DNA of 64,000 nucleotides. Origin: Paucisalibacillus globulus. Its GTDB lineage: Bacteria; Bacillota; Bacilli; Bacillales; Amphibacillaceae. Both the position numbers and the translations under genes were made by a program. A model generated the notes under the pieces. The model worked only from the letters and a program-made list of their open reading frames with translations. It was not told the DNA's origin and did no database searches. Each line of letters starts with the position of its first letter. The first letter of the stretch is position 1. The stretch covers positions 153,848 through 217,847 of the forward strand of contig NZ_LT855392.1 of the NCBI RefSeq assembly GCF_900184735.1. Direction: 5' to 3'. Positions 55,500 to 64,000 of this stretch are shown piece by piece.

Positions 55500-55603
55500 G
55501 AAGCGGGTATGTTGCGCTATCCATAATACTTTGTTACAAAACTGCTTCTATCTTAGATTAAACTAAACGAAATAAACAATCTTTTCAAAAACAGCCAAAC
55601 ACC

Positions 55604-55646
55604 AAAAAAGGACAGCCCTACTAAAACTATACGATGGCTGTCCTTT
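55604..55646 (-). terminator. Terminator of the amidase gene
   Basis: The minus strand has AAAGGACAGCC pairing with GGCTGTCCTTT around a 21-nt loop, then T residues. It lies just after the stop codon. Confidence 0.88.
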
Positions 55647-55652
55647 AACAAT

Positions 55653-57182
55653 CTATATACGAGGAGTTTGTTCCTCTGTTATGAATTCTTTCAAATAAGG
55701 ATTGTTCATGATATCAATCCAAAGTGAAGTCTGTTCAAGTTGATAAGATAATTGTAATAAGCGATGTTCTTCTCCTTTAGATGCCATTACTTGTACCCCT
55801 AATGGGAGACCTTGTTCTGATAAGTAAACTGGTAACGATATGGCTGGTTGCCCAGTTAAGTTGGCAAGTTGGGTGAACGGTGTGTACGTTAAACTTGGTA
55901 GGAACATTTCATAAATTAATTCTTGTTGTCCGTGTTTATCTAACGTCTCTACTCGCTCGCGAAGCTCTAATTGTGACTCTTCCGAATGTGTTAACTCACC
56001 GACTTTTGGAGCTGTATGAGCTGTAGCCGGTGTAATATAGAAATCATACTCACGATGCAGCATAGCCATTTGTGCTGCTGCAGTATCCCAAGAGGAAAGA
56101 CTTGCTGTAAATTCTGCAGCTGTCACCGATCGACCCGCTACATTTAATAACCAAGACTCAATCTCCATATCCTCTGCGGTCATCTGTCTTCCAAATGCTG
56201 ATTCCAGTCCTACTACTAAAGAAGACATTTCCCCACTGTTCATCAGATAATAATTACGCATTAATTGAAGGCCATCAACACCATTATCTTTTTCCTCTAA
56301 ATGGTGTCCCTCTGCCTCTAACCAAGCCACTACTCTCATAACTGCTTTTTTAGCGTCTTCTGAAACTGGTGTTCCAACTGGTGATTTAGTAGTAAAAGCA
56401 ATTTTCAATGGTTTAGCAAATGGTTTTTTCATTTCTTCCGAGAAGCTTCCATGGAAAAGTGGAACCTGAAAGGCTGCTTCTGGTTGTACAACTTGTAATA
56501 CATCTAACAATGCCGCACTATCACGAACTGTTCTAGATAAAGCAAAATCAATTGATGCACCTTGCCATTGCCTCCCAGCACCTGGGCCAACAGGTGTACG
56601 CCCTCTGGTTGGCTTCAATCCGAATAATCCAGAGAATGATGCAGGGATACGAATCGACCCTCCCCCATCACTTGCACCTGCCATTGGTACAACTCCTGCT
56701 GCTATAGCTGCTGCAGTACCACCGCTTGAGCCACCTGGAGAATAATCTGTATTCCACGGGTTTCTAGAAGGGCCATACAGAACCGGTTCGGAAATATTTT
56801 TCAGTCCAAATTCTGGTGTATTGGTATGGCCAAGAAACAGAAACCCTGCCTGTTCTAGCTTGTCCACTAAATTAGAATTTCGTTCTGCAAAGTTGGAACG
56901 TAACAGTCTGGATCCTGATGTAATAGGTTCACCTTTTAATGCCTGTGATATGTTTTTTAGTAAAAACGGAACCCCAGAAAATCCAGTTTCTCCTACTTCA
57001 ATTGTCTCCGCTTCTTGCAAAGCCTTTTCTTTCCTATCATGAATGACTGCGTTTAAGGTTGGATTAACCTTTTCTAATTGATCATAACTTAAGGAAACAA
57101 GTTCTTTCGGAGCAACCTCCCTTTTCTTAAGTAAATCTGCCATTTCCGTTGCATCTAACGTTACATAAGTACGAAGATCCAT
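55653..57182 (-). CDS. Amidase signature family protein
   Basis: 509 residues. The Ser-cisSer-Lys triad is readable: Lys in FLLKNISQA near residue 75, cis-Ser and the nucleophile Ser in the block that runs PGGSSGGTAAAIAAGVVPMA to GASDGGGSIRIPASFSG (about 155-190). It would hydrolyse an amide such as a 6-aminohexanoate dimer, aryl amide or peptide amide; no GatB or GatC neighbours are present, so it is not the tRNA amidotransferase subunit. The ATG at 57182 has GGGGTG 5 nt upstream; a GTG at 57224 would add 14 residues. The gene is divergent from the peptide transporter operon and may process its cargo. Confidence 0.88.
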   Translation of the reverse strand: MDLRTYVTLDATEMADLLKKREVAPKELVSLSYDQLEKVNPTLNAVIHDRKEKALQEAETIEVGETGFSGVPFLLKNISQALKGEPITSGSRLLRSNFAERNSNLVDKLEQAGFLFLGHTNTPEFGLKNISEPVLYGPSRNPWNTDYSPGGSSGGTAAAIAAGVVPMAGASDGGGSIRIPASFSGLFGLKPTRGRTPVGPGAGRQWQGASIDFALSRTVRDSAALLDVLQVVQPEAAFQVPLFHGSFSEEMKKPFAKPLKIAFTTKSPVGTPVSEDAKKAVMRVVAWLEAEGHHLEEKDNGVDGLQLMRNYYLMNSGEMSSLVVGLESAFGRQMTAEDMEIESWLLNVAGRSVTAAEFTASLSSWDTAAAQMAMLHREYDFYITPATAHTAPKVGELTHSEESQLELRERVETLDKHGQQELIYEMFLPSLTYTPFTQLANLTGQPAISLPVYLSEQGLPLGVQVMASKGEEHRLLQLSYQLEQTSLWIDIMNNPYLKEFITEEQTPRI

Positions 57183-57499
57183 CCTAACACCCCATTTACC
57201 TATAATCTCCAACATTAATTCCACACTCAGTTTATCATGTTACAAATAAATGTCCATTTACATGCCGTTTTTTATCCTATTAAAGTGACTTACAGTTAGG
57301 GAAAAAGTCCTTGAGCAAAGCTGGTTAATAAGGGATAGTTCAACCATTCAAACTAGTATCTTTCGTCTACCCAAGCCATTTGATAGGGGTAATACTACCC
57401 GTTAACTTGTAATAAATAGGAATAATGTAAAACGACCTATCATACTATGATACGAATATAGGAACCTTCCTGTAATCAATAGGGAAAGGAGTGGCTCTC
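57183..57499. other. Divergent promoter region of the amidase and opp operons
   Basis: About 317 bp with no gene. It should hold both promoters. TATGAT near 57446 is the best -10 candidate for the opp direction but lacks a good -35. No hairpin followed by T residues, no clear operator and no repeat were found. Confidence 0.4.
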
Positions 57500-58486
57500 A
57501 TGACAAAAAATCCGCTTCTATCTGTCAATCAATTAAAGACATACTTTTATTTAGATAGAAACAGAGTAGCTAAAGCTGTTGATGATGTTTCCTTTTCTGT
57601 ATCTCCCGGTGAGACAGTAGCAATCGTAGGGGAATCCGGAAGTGGAAAAAGTATTACCGCCTTATCTATCATGCAATTAATTGATAAGCCAGGGAAAGTT
57701 ATTGATGGAACCATTCATTTACAAGACACTGAGATTTCAAAACTATCATCTAAAGAGATGACAAAGCTTAGGGGTAACGAGATTGCAATGATCTTCCAGG
57801 AGCCCATGACAGCATTAAACCCCGTCTTTACTATTGGAAATCAGATTACAGAGATGCTCAAGAAGCATAAAAAGATGGAAAAGAAACCAGCACAAATAGA
57901 AGCTATTAACCTATTAAAAACAGTTGGAATATCTAGGGCAGAAGAAGTAATACATGAATACCCACATCAATTATCCGGGGGAATGCGCCAGCGCGTGATG
58001 ATTGCTATGGCAATCTCATGTAATCCTAAGCTGCTTATTGCAGATGAACCAACGACTGCATTGGATGTTACGATTCAAGCGCAAATACTCGATCTCATGG
58101 TCGAGATGAAGGAAAAATTCAATATGGCCTTACTACTCATTACACATGATTTAGGGATTGTTTCGGAATACGCAGATCGAATTATTGTCATGTATGGGGG
58201 GCAAATAGTCGAAGAAGCACCTACAAAAGAATTACTTCGTACAACCGAGCATCCTTACACAAAAGGTCTGCTTGAGAGCTTGCCAAATATCAAGGAAGAT
58301 GTTGACCGTCTAGGAACAATTAGAGGAACAGTTCCTCCTGCATACAACCTTCCAAATGGATGCCGTTTCTATGACCGTTGCCCATTTGCAATGGAAAAAT
58401 GCGAGCATACCAATCCACCTCTCTATCAACTTACTAATAATCATGCCGTACGATGTCATCTTCATGAAAAGGAGGGTACTGAATGA
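57500..58486 (+). CDS. Oligopeptide ABC transporter ATPase (OppD/AppD/DppD family)
   Basis: 328 residues. Walker A is [15 protein letters not shown], the signature is [14 protein letters not shown], Walker B is [14 protein letters not shown], and the C-terminal oligopeptide-family Cys cluster is [15 protein letters not shown]. It powers peptide or nickel-type import with the OppF-type partner. ATG 57500 has AAGGAG 8 nt upstream; a GTG at 57491 overlaps the ribosome binding site. Which of opp, app or dpp it belongs to is not decided by sequence. Confidence 0.95.
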   Translation: MTKNPLLSVNQLKTYFYLDRNRVAKAVDDVSFSVSPGETVAIVGESGSGKSITALSIMQLIDKPGKVIDGTIHLQDTEISKLSSKEMTKLRGNEIAMIFQEPMTALNPVFTIGNQITEMLKKHKKMEKKPAQIEAINLLKTVGISRAEEVIHEYPHQLSGGMRQRVMIAMAISCNPKLLIADEPTTALDVTIQAQILDLMVEMKEKFNMALLLITHDLGIVSEYADRIIVMYGGQIVEEAPTKELLRTTEHPYTKGLLESLPNIKEDVDRLGTIRGTVPPAYNLPNGCRFYDRCPFAMEKCEHTNPPLYQLTNNHAVRCHLHEKEGTE

Positions 58487-59490
58487 CAAATCTCGTCCAA
58501 AACAAAGGAACAGAAGATAAACTCCTAGACGTTCACCATATAAAAAAATACTTTCCAATAAAAGGAGGGATTTTAAAACGAACTGTAGCTCATTTAAAAG
58601 CCGTGGATGATGTATCTTTCTCTGTTTTCAAGGGAGAAACATTAGGTATTGTTGGTGAATCAGGTTCAGGAAAGTCCACATTGGGTCGAGTGATTTTACG
58701 ATTGCTTGATCCAACGGAGGGTGAAATCTACTTTAATGGAGATGAAATCTCTAAATTAAAGCAAAGGCAAGTTAGATCTTATAGACGTGATATGCAAATG
58801 GTGTTTCAGGATCCTTTCGGTTCACTTAATTCCAAGATGAGTGTAGCTGAATTAATTGAGGAGCCCCTACTAGTGCAAACCAATCTTTCGAGACAAGAAC
58901 GGAAAGAAAGGGCAATTAAAATAATGGAAAAGGTAGGGCTTCGGGCAGATGATCGATTGAAATATCCACATGAATTTTCCGGGGGTCAAAGGCAGCGGAT
59001 TAGTATTGCAAGAGCATTGATCATCAACCCGCAGTTAGTTATCTGTGATGAACCTGTTTCTGCTTTAGATGTGTCTATTCAGGCACAGGTACTGAATTTA
59101 ATGAAGGATTTACAAGATGAGTTTTCCTTAACTTACCTATTCATCGCGCATGATTTAAGTGTTGTTAAACATATCAGTGACCGTATTGCAGTTATGTATC
59201 TCGGGCGAATTGTAGAGATTGCTCCAAAGAGAGCCCTATACGATAATGCACTACATCCCTATACACAAGGGTTACTTGCTTCTATTCCAATCATTGATAC
59301 TGATGACACAAAGCAAGAAAGGAAGAAAACTCGTATCACAGGTGATCTACCTAGCCCAGTAAATCCACCGACTGGATGTCCATTTCGAACTAGATGTCCG
59401 TTAGCACATGAAAGATGTTCTGTTGAAAGGCCTGAACTTAAAAGTCCTGAAAATGATGAGCATCTAGTAGCTTGTCATTTATATACTTAG
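58483..59490 (+). CDS. Oligopeptide ABC transporter ATPase (OppF/AppF family)
   Basis: 335 residues. Walker A is [17 protein letters not shown], the signature is [15 protein letters not shown], Walker B is [14 protein letters not shown], and the Cys-rich tail is [15 protein letters not shown]. It is the second ATPase of the complex. It overlaps the upstream gene by 4 bp (ATGA). A 143-bp gap with a small hairpin (59530-59552) and a possible leader peptide follows before the binding-protein gene. Confidence 0.95.
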   Translation: MTNLVQNKGTEDKLLDVHHIKKYFPIKGGILKRTVAHLKAVDDVSFSVFKGETLGIVGESGSGKSTLGRVILRLLDPTEGEIYFNGDEISKLKQRQVRSYRRDMQMVFQDPFGSLNSKMSVAELIEEPLLVQTNLSRQERKERAIKIMEKVGLRADDRLKYPHEFSGGQRQRISIARALIINPQLVICDEPVSALDVSIQAQVLNLMKDLQDEFSLTYLFIAHDLSVVKHISDRIAVMYLGRIVEIAPKRALYDNALHPYTQGLLASIPIIDTDDTKQERKKTRITGDLPSPVNPPTGCPFRTRCPLAHERCSVERPELKSPENDEHLVACHLYT

Positions 59491-59569
59491 TTTCATGTAG
59501 TTCAAGAATACAGTTTGTTTGTAATGATTGATATTGCCATCTGGCTAATATCAGTTTAAAGGAGGTGAT

Positions 59570-59641
59570 GTGAATCGATTAACAGGAGTATGTCGACATA
59601 TCACTACAACGAATAAAAAAGGGGGAAATAGTTTTGTTTAA
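59570..59641 (+). CDS. Possible 23-residue leader peptide before the binding-protein gene
   Basis: A GTG-initiated frame (MNRLTGVCRHITTTNKKGGN plus three residues) follows AAAGGAGGTGAT, a near-perfect complement of the 16S rRNA end, at 59558-59569. It ends at TAA, overlapping the TTG start of the binding-protein gene by 8 bp. Coupled translation could set the level of the lipoprotein. The strong ribosome binding site and the overlap are the only support, as the peptide resembles nothing I know. Confidence 0.35.
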   Translation: MNRLTGVCRHITTTNKKGGNSFV

Positions 59642-61460
59642 ACACAGATTACGTTTGTTGCTCATTTCGTTATTACTCTTGTTGGGACTTGTATTAGCAG
59701 CTTGTGGTAACGAGGATGATACTACTGAACCACAAGATGATCCAGGCGAAACGGAAGACGCAAACAAAGATGGCGAGGGGCAAGAAGAAGAGGGAGAAAA
59801 AGAAGAAGCATCTGGTCCAACATCCGGTGGTACGTTAACCGGTGCGATGTACTCAGCTCCTGCTGGGATGTTTAACCCAATTTTCTATGAAGAGGCCTAT
59901 GAAGCAAATATTCTTTCATTCACACATGAAAGCCTAGTGGGGCAGAATGAAAGTCTAGAATTCATCCCTGGTTTAGCTAAGGACTGGGAGACGAATGACG
60001 ATCAAACAGAGTTAACCATGTATCTAGAAGAAGGGGTAAAATGGCATGACGGTGAAGAGTTCACAGCAGATGATGTGGTATTCACCTATAAATCTATTGC
60101 AGACCCTGACTATGTAGCTGCTGGTGGAATTCGAACTGCTTACGTAACACCATTACTAGGTTACGAAGAATATGTCAATGGTGACACAGATGAATTCCAA
60201 GGTGTGGAAGCAGTGGATGATTACACAGTTAAATTCAAATTTGCAGAACCCAATATAAATCCACTGTATTATGCTAGCTTCACTATTATTCCAGAGCATG
60301 TATTTGGTGATATTCCAGTATCTGAAATGCCAGAGGCACCTGAATCTAGACAGCCTGGTCAAGTAATCGGTACAGGACCATTCAAATTCTCAGAAATGGT
60401 GGAGCGTGAACAGTATGTTCTTGAGCGCCATGATGATTACTGGCAAGGTGCAGCATATCTAGACAAGATTGTATGGAAAGTCGTTGCTCAGTCTGTTATG
60501 TCCGGGTTACTAGAATCTGGGGAGATTGATTTTGTAGCAGATCCGAACGGAATCCAACCAGCCGATTTTGAATTGGTGCAAGGTCTTGGAAATATTACTA
60601 TTATCGAGCAACCTGACTTTGGTTATCAGATCATGGGCTTCAAGCATAACCACCGGACTGCAGATGATGTAGAAAGTGGTACATTGAATCCTGACAATTG
60701 GGTTCCAAATGAAAAGTTATCTAATCCAGAAGTACGCCAAGCTATTGCCTATGCCATTAACCGTGAGGGCCTAATTGACGGTCTGTTATATGGCCGGGGA
60801 GCAATACTAAACTCACCGATTGCCAAGCAATTCTGGGCGTATGATGAAAGCGAAACAACAAACTACACTTATGATCCGGATAAAGCCGCATCTATGTTAG
60901 ATGAATTAGGATATGTAGATACAAATGATGATGGCTTCCGCGAAGACCCTGATGGAAATGAATGGGTACTTAACTTCGATTACCCAACCGGTAATGAATT
61001 ACGTGAAAAATCAGCACCATTAATTGAGCAAATGCTAGAAGAAGTTGGCATCAATGTGAACTTACGACAACCAAAAGAGATGTCTGCTTATGTGGAAGAC
61101 TTAACCAATGACAATAGTGATTGGGATCTATATCTAATTGGTTGGAGTCTTGGAAGTGCTGACCCAGATCCGACTGGACTATGGGGAACAATGGCAGCTT
61201 ATAACTTCTCCCGTTGGAACAACCCTGATTCTGAGGATCTGTTAAAGCAGGCTCTTAAAGCACCAGACGCTTTTGAACAAGATTATCGTAAAGAAGTTTA
61301 TAAAGATTGGCAAAAGCTATACTCTGAGGACTTACCAGCAGTAATACTCTACGCTCAAAATAGCCTTTGGGCGTATAATGACAGACTGCAAGGTGTAGAA
61401 CCACTACCATTCACCATGTATAATGACCCTCACCTGTGGTGGGTTAATGACGCAGAATAA
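59634..61460 (+). CDS. Peptide-binding lipoprotein (SBP family 5, OppA/AppA type)
   Basis: 608 residues. A lipoprotein signal with lipobox LAAC (about 20-23, LLLLGLVLAACGN) is followed by a 40-residue acidic linker (Glu/Asp-rich, to about residue 60) and a family 5 solute-binding fold. Diagnostic blocks are PGLAKDWETNDDQTELTMYL, WHDGEEFTADDVVFTYKSI and VRQAIAYAINREGLIDGLLYG. The acidic linker is unusually long and fits a salt-adapted organism. A TTG start has GGGGGA upstream. It captures peptides outside the cell for the permeases encoded next. Confidence 0.93.
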   Translation: MFKHRLRLLLISLLLLLGLVLAACGNEDDTTEPQDDPGETEDANKDGEGQEEEGEKEEASGPTSGGTLTGAMYSAPAGMFNPIFYEEAYEANILSFTHESLVGQNESLEFIPGLAKDWETNDDQTELTMYLEEGVKWHDGEEFTADDVVFTYKSIADPDYVAAGGIRTAYVTPLLGYEEYVNGDTDEFQGVEAVDDYTVKFKFAEPNINPLYYASFTIIPEHVFGDIPVSEMPEAPESRQPGQVIGTGPFKFSEMVEREQYVLERHDDYWQGAAYLDKIVWKVVAQSVMSGLLESGEIDFVADPNGIQPADFELVQGLGNITIIEQPDFGYQIMGFKHNHRTADDVESGTLNPDNWVPNEKLSNPEVRQAIAYAINREGLIDGLLYGRGAILNSPIAKQFWAYDESETTNYTYDPDKAASMLDELGYVDTNDDGFREDPDGNEWVLNFDYPTGNELREKSAPLIEQMLEEVGINVNLRQPKEMSAYVEDLTNDNSDWDLYLIGWSLGSADPDPTGLWGTMAAYNFSRWNNPDSEDLLKQALKAPDAFEQDYRKEVYKDWQKLYSEDLPAVILYAQNSLWAYNDRLQGVEPLPFTMYNDPHLWWVNDAE

Positions 61461-61492
61461 TACAGTAAATGTGGGAGCGGCTAAAATATAAA

Positions 61493-61531
61493 GAGGATGT
61501 CTATCAGGATTTGGCTCTGATAGACATCCTC
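61493..61531 (+). other. Intercistronic hairpin between binding-protein and permease genes
   Basis: GAGGATGTCTATCAG and CTGATAGACATCCTC form a perfect 15-bp stem with a 9-nt loop. No T-run follows, so it is more likely an mRNA-stabilising or attenuating element than a full terminator. A similar hairpin lies between the Liv binding-protein gene and livG. Confidence 0.75.
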
Positions 61532-61553
61532 CTCCTTCATAAGGGGGGGTTTC

Positions 61554-62519
61554 ATGTACAAATATATTATTAGAAGAATATTAGTTTTTATACCGATGCT
61601 TATCGTGCTTTCCATAATTATATTTGGCCTTGCAAAAGCAGCACCAGGTGATCCTTTTACGGGTAGAATGTTAGACCCCACCATTGATCCTAAAGTTTAT
61701 GAACAACAACGTGAAGCGTTAGGCCTTAATGATCCGGTCCCAGTTCAATATGTAAACTGGGCAGCTAGAATGATTACAGGAGACTTCGGAGAATCGATGT
61801 ATTATAAAGGCAGATCTGTCGCAAGCCTTATTTGGGAAAGAATGCCCAACACTCTTTACTTAGGTTTATTTGCACTAGCCATTACATTAATTGTATCTAT
61901 CCCTATAGGTATCTATTCAGCACGAAACCCTTATTCCATTTTCGATTATGGGGCAACGACATTTGGTTTTTTTGGTCTAGCTGTTCCAAACTTCTTTTTT
62001 GGGCTTATAGCGATATACCTTTTTGCTATTAAGCTGGGCTGGTTTCCTTCACAAGGAACGATAACCGGTACAGATGTTGCAGGGCTTCAAGAATTTTTTG
62101 ACAGAATACATCATATGGTCCTACCAGGCATCACGTTAGGACTTGCAGGAACAGCTTCCTATATGCGTTACATGCGTTCAGAGGTATTAGATGTTCTTAG
62201 CAGTGATTATATTCGCACAGCAAAAGCTAAAGGTATGAGTGATCGTAATGTACTCTATAAACATACCCTACGTAATGCGATGATTCCGATTATCACTTTA
62301 ATGGGGTTTGAATTTGGGGCGTTATTAAGCGGTGCTATCATTACCGAACAAGTCTTTAGTTATCCTGGCCTTGGCACCTTATTTATCAACTCGATAACCA
62401 ATCGAGACTATCCAATTATAATGGCAATTGCTTTATTACTTGGAGTAACCATCCTCATCGGAAATTTGTTAGCCGATATTTTCTACAGTATTGTCGACCC
62501 GAGGATACGGTATGACTAG
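61554..62519 (+). CDS. Oligopeptide ABC transporter permease (OppB/AppB family)
   Basis: 321 residues, six membrane helices. The N terminus KYIIRRILVFIPMLIVLSIIIFGL is typical of OppB; the coupling EAA-like loop is in IRTAKAKGMSDRNVLYKHTLRNAM, and ITEQVFSYPGLGTL follows. It forms the membrane channel with OppC. AGGGGGGG precedes the ATG. The order oppD-oppF-oppA-oppB-oppC matches the B. subtilis app operon. Confidence 0.95.
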   Translation: MYKYIIRRILVFIPMLIVLSIIIFGLAKAAPGDPFTGRMLDPTIDPKVYEQQREALGLNDPVPVQYVNWAARMITGDFGESMYYKGRSVASLIWERMPNTLYLGLFALAITLIVSIPIGIYSARNPYSIFDYGATTFGFFGLAVPNFFFGLIAIYLFAIKLGWFPSQGTITGTDVAGLQEFFDRIHHMVLPGITLGLAGTASYMRYMRSEVLDVLSSDYIRTAKAKGMSDRNVLYKHTLRNAMIPIITLMGFEFGALLSGAIITEQVFSYPGLGTLFINSITNRDYPIIMAIALLLGVTILIGNLLADIFYSIVDPRIRYD

Positions 62520-62530
62520 GGGTGAGAACA

Positions 62531-63412
62531 TTGAAATCTCATAAAAAAAGTAAACAAGCCCAAAGCCCATTTCGACTAGCCATAAGACGTTTTATCAAGA
62601 ACAAATTAGCTTTAGCCGGTATTATTGTTCTTGCCTTGATCACACTTGGGGCAATATTTGCTCCACTCTTAACAGAACATGATCCAACTTATGGAGACCT
62701 GTTAAAAATAGAAAAGGCACCAACGGATGAACACTTGTTAGGTACAGATGGATCTGGTCGTGATAACTTTGCGAGATTATTGTATGGTGCGAGAATTTCT
62801 TTAATCGTTGGATTTAGCGCGATGCTTTTTACACTAGTAATTGGAGTAGTACTAGGTGCTCTGGCTGGTTATTACGGGGGTAAAGTTGATAATCTCATTA
62901 TGCGGTTGGCTGACCTAATATTAGCAATTCCATTTCTAGTACTAGCCTTAACGATTATTGCTTTATTAGAGAAAGTTACCATTACTATTTTTGTTACCGT
63001 AATTGCTGTAACCACCTGGCCGTCGCTAACGAGAATTGTACGAGGCACCTTTCTTTCCTTGCGAGAGCAAGAATTTGTACTCGGTGCACGAGCAATCGGT
63101 GCAAGTGATTTACGGATTATTTTCAAACACTTCATTCCAAATGCAATTGGCCCCATCATCGTTAATGCGACACTTATGATGGCTTCGATGATTATTATTG
63201 AATCCGCATTAAGTTTTATCGGAATGGGAATTCCTCAACCTACTCCTACATGGGGAAATATGATATCTGAGGCACAGAATATTAGGATTTTACGGAACCA
63301 TCCAGAGGCATGGATTCCACCTGGATTAGGAATATTGCTAACAGTTCTTGCTATAAACTTTATTGGTGATGGATTACGGGATGCTTTTGATCCGAAAAGT
63401 AATAGAAGATAG
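62531..63412 (+). CDS. Oligopeptide ABC transporter permease (OppC/AppC family)
   Basis: 293 residues, six membrane helices. HLLGTDGSGRDNFARLLYGARISL is the OppC hallmark, and the EAA-like loop is EFVLGARAIGASDLRIIFKHFIPN. The TTG at 62531 was chosen because AGGGGTG lies 6 nt upstream; a GTG at 62522 overlaps it and adds three residues. It lies 11 bp after the OppB-type gene and completes the transporter. Confidence 0.93.
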   Translation: MKSHKKSKQAQSPFRLAIRRFIKNKLALAGIIVLALITLGAIFAPLLTEHDPTYGDLLKIEKAPTDEHLLGTDGSGRDNFARLLYGARISLIVGFSAMLFTLVIGVVLGALAGYYGGKVDNLIMRLADLILAIPFLVLALTIIALLEKVTITIFVTVIAVTTWPSLTRIVRGTFLSLREQEFVLGARAIGASDLRIIFKHFIPNAIGPIIVNATLMMASMIIIESALSFIGMGIPQPTPTWGNMISEAQNIRILRNHPEAWIPPGLGILLTVLAINFIGDGLRDAFDPKSNRR

Positions 63413-63548
63413 AATATGCGGTTATCTTAGCTTATGCTGGGATGACCGTCTTCTAATATGTAGGAACATCAAAATATCTCTTTCCATGTGGAAATTTAAT
63501 GGAATATTTGCCAATCCAAAGGTCACAATATTACCAGGAGGTGCATAT

Positions 63549-63760
63549 ATGAGCAAGGAAAAAGATAATACACCTGAAAAGTTTAAAACTGAACTTGGTG
63601 GTATGGGTTATATGGAACAACTTCTAACACAGAAATAGCTGGTTACGTAGCATCAGGTGATATTGAGAATGCTGGTCAGCTAGATAAGGGATTTAAGAAA
63701 CTTAATGAGGATTCAGGTGCTACGGCTTCACTAGATGATTCTAGCCCTGGGGATGATTAA
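63549..63760 (+). pseudogene. Small gene with a one-base frameshift, unknown function
   Basis: Frame 1 opens with AGGAGGTG 7 nt upstream and reads MSKEKDNTPEKFKTELGGMG then YMEQLL before stopping at TAG (63638). One base inserted near 63626 restores a 70-residue protein continuing NTEIAGYVASGDIENAGQLD, ending GDD at the TAA at 63760. Both parts are acidic, without membrane segments. The strong ribosome binding site suggests a gene that was real; I cannot name the family. A sequencing error is the simplest alternative to decay. It follows the opp operon. Confidence 0.6.
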
Positions 63761-63877
63761 CGTCTAATTATGATGACTTAAAATGTCCTGACCATATAAA
63801 TGAGAAAATAAAAGTAGAGGCTGGGACATAACTAAAAGTATAAGTTGAGAACCTGAACGAAATACCACATCATCTCC

Positions 63878-64000
63878 GGAAATATACGGAGACTCCTACG
63901 GGAGGATAGGCATCGGTGAGACCCCGGAAGAGCTTTAGCTCTGAGGAGGCTCACCAGCCGCCCGTGGCAAGGTAGACACTGTGAGGTACTCTCGAACAGA
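63878..64000 (-). repeat. Interspersed repeat module A-like, diverged, cut by window end
   Basis: It opens GGAAATATACGGAGACTCCT in the same orientation as 55394-55499 and shares GGGAGGATAGGCAT, GGTGAGACCCCG and GAGGAGGCTCACCAGCCGCC, but the middle differs and the right end is not a clean GTGTATTTCC. A separate short motif, GAGGCTGGGACATAAC, lies just upstream at 63817-63832, common near gene ends in Bacillaceae and Staphylococcus. Confidence 0.85.

Noticed and set aside
63363..63638. 91-codon frame from inside oppC into the frameshifted small gene
   Set aside because: The first part overlaps oppC in another frame. Only the portion from 63549, which has its own strong ribosome binding site, is credible.

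Overview
The window is chromosomal DNA from a low-GC Gram-positive bacterium of the family Bacillaceae, probably an Oceanobacillus/Virgibacillus-like genus. The evidence is AT-rich codon use, strong AGGAGG-type ribosome binding sites, GTG and TTG starts, guanine riboswitches with intrinsic terminators, PurR boxes, and gene order. Read along the minus strand, the backbone is yeaC-yeaD-yebA-guaA-pbuG-yebE-purEKBCSQLFMNHD-yerA-yerB, the order known from Bacillus subtilis, with several insertions.

Layout: 1-2111 holds the partial yerB and yerA. 2261-2790 is a 52-bp tandem array. 2846-15882 is the complete 12-gene purine operon, with a 21-bp tandem array wedged between purN and purH. Its promoter, two PurR boxes, guanine aptamer and leader terminator lie at 15932-16199. 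16238-19644 holds yebE, an Hsp20 gene and a divergent drug-efflux/MerR pair. 19811-20116 is a composite repeat. 20288-37311 is a large acyl-CoA gene cluster: two acyl-CoA synthetases, SDR reductase, alpha/beta hydrolase, two KAS III-like proteins, MaoC hydratase, a Liv-type ABC importer, a TetR regulator and a 1083-residue MalT-type ATPase ending in a SARP-like DNA-binding and BTAD module. 37501-42019 holds msrA, a second 21-bp array, an MFS transporter, uppP and pbuG, the last with its own PurR boxes and riboswitch. 42589-48344 is AT-rich accessory DNA with an integrase remnant, unknown genes and an IS66-type element. 48345-54850 holds guaA (third riboswitch, 51-bp array in its leader), yebA, yeaD and yeaC. 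55188-55499 is an inverted copy of the composite repeat. 55653-63760 holds an amidase and a peptide ABC transporter operon.

The purine genes act as one regulon: the pur operon makes IMP, guaA makes GMP, pbuG imports bases. All three transcripts carry a guanine-class aptamer, and two also carry PurR boxes with identical geometry.

The best candidate for an undescribed system is the acyl-CoA cluster. Both KAS III-like proteins have His where FabH has its catalytic Asn (Cys-His-His), and two cluster promoters carry TGTAAC direct repeats at an 11-bp period, 10 bp upstream of the -10, which is how SARP regulators are known to bind. A second candidate is the remnant island at the 3' end of guaA, which carries an unknown three-gene operon. 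No rRNA, tRNA or CRISPR array was seen.
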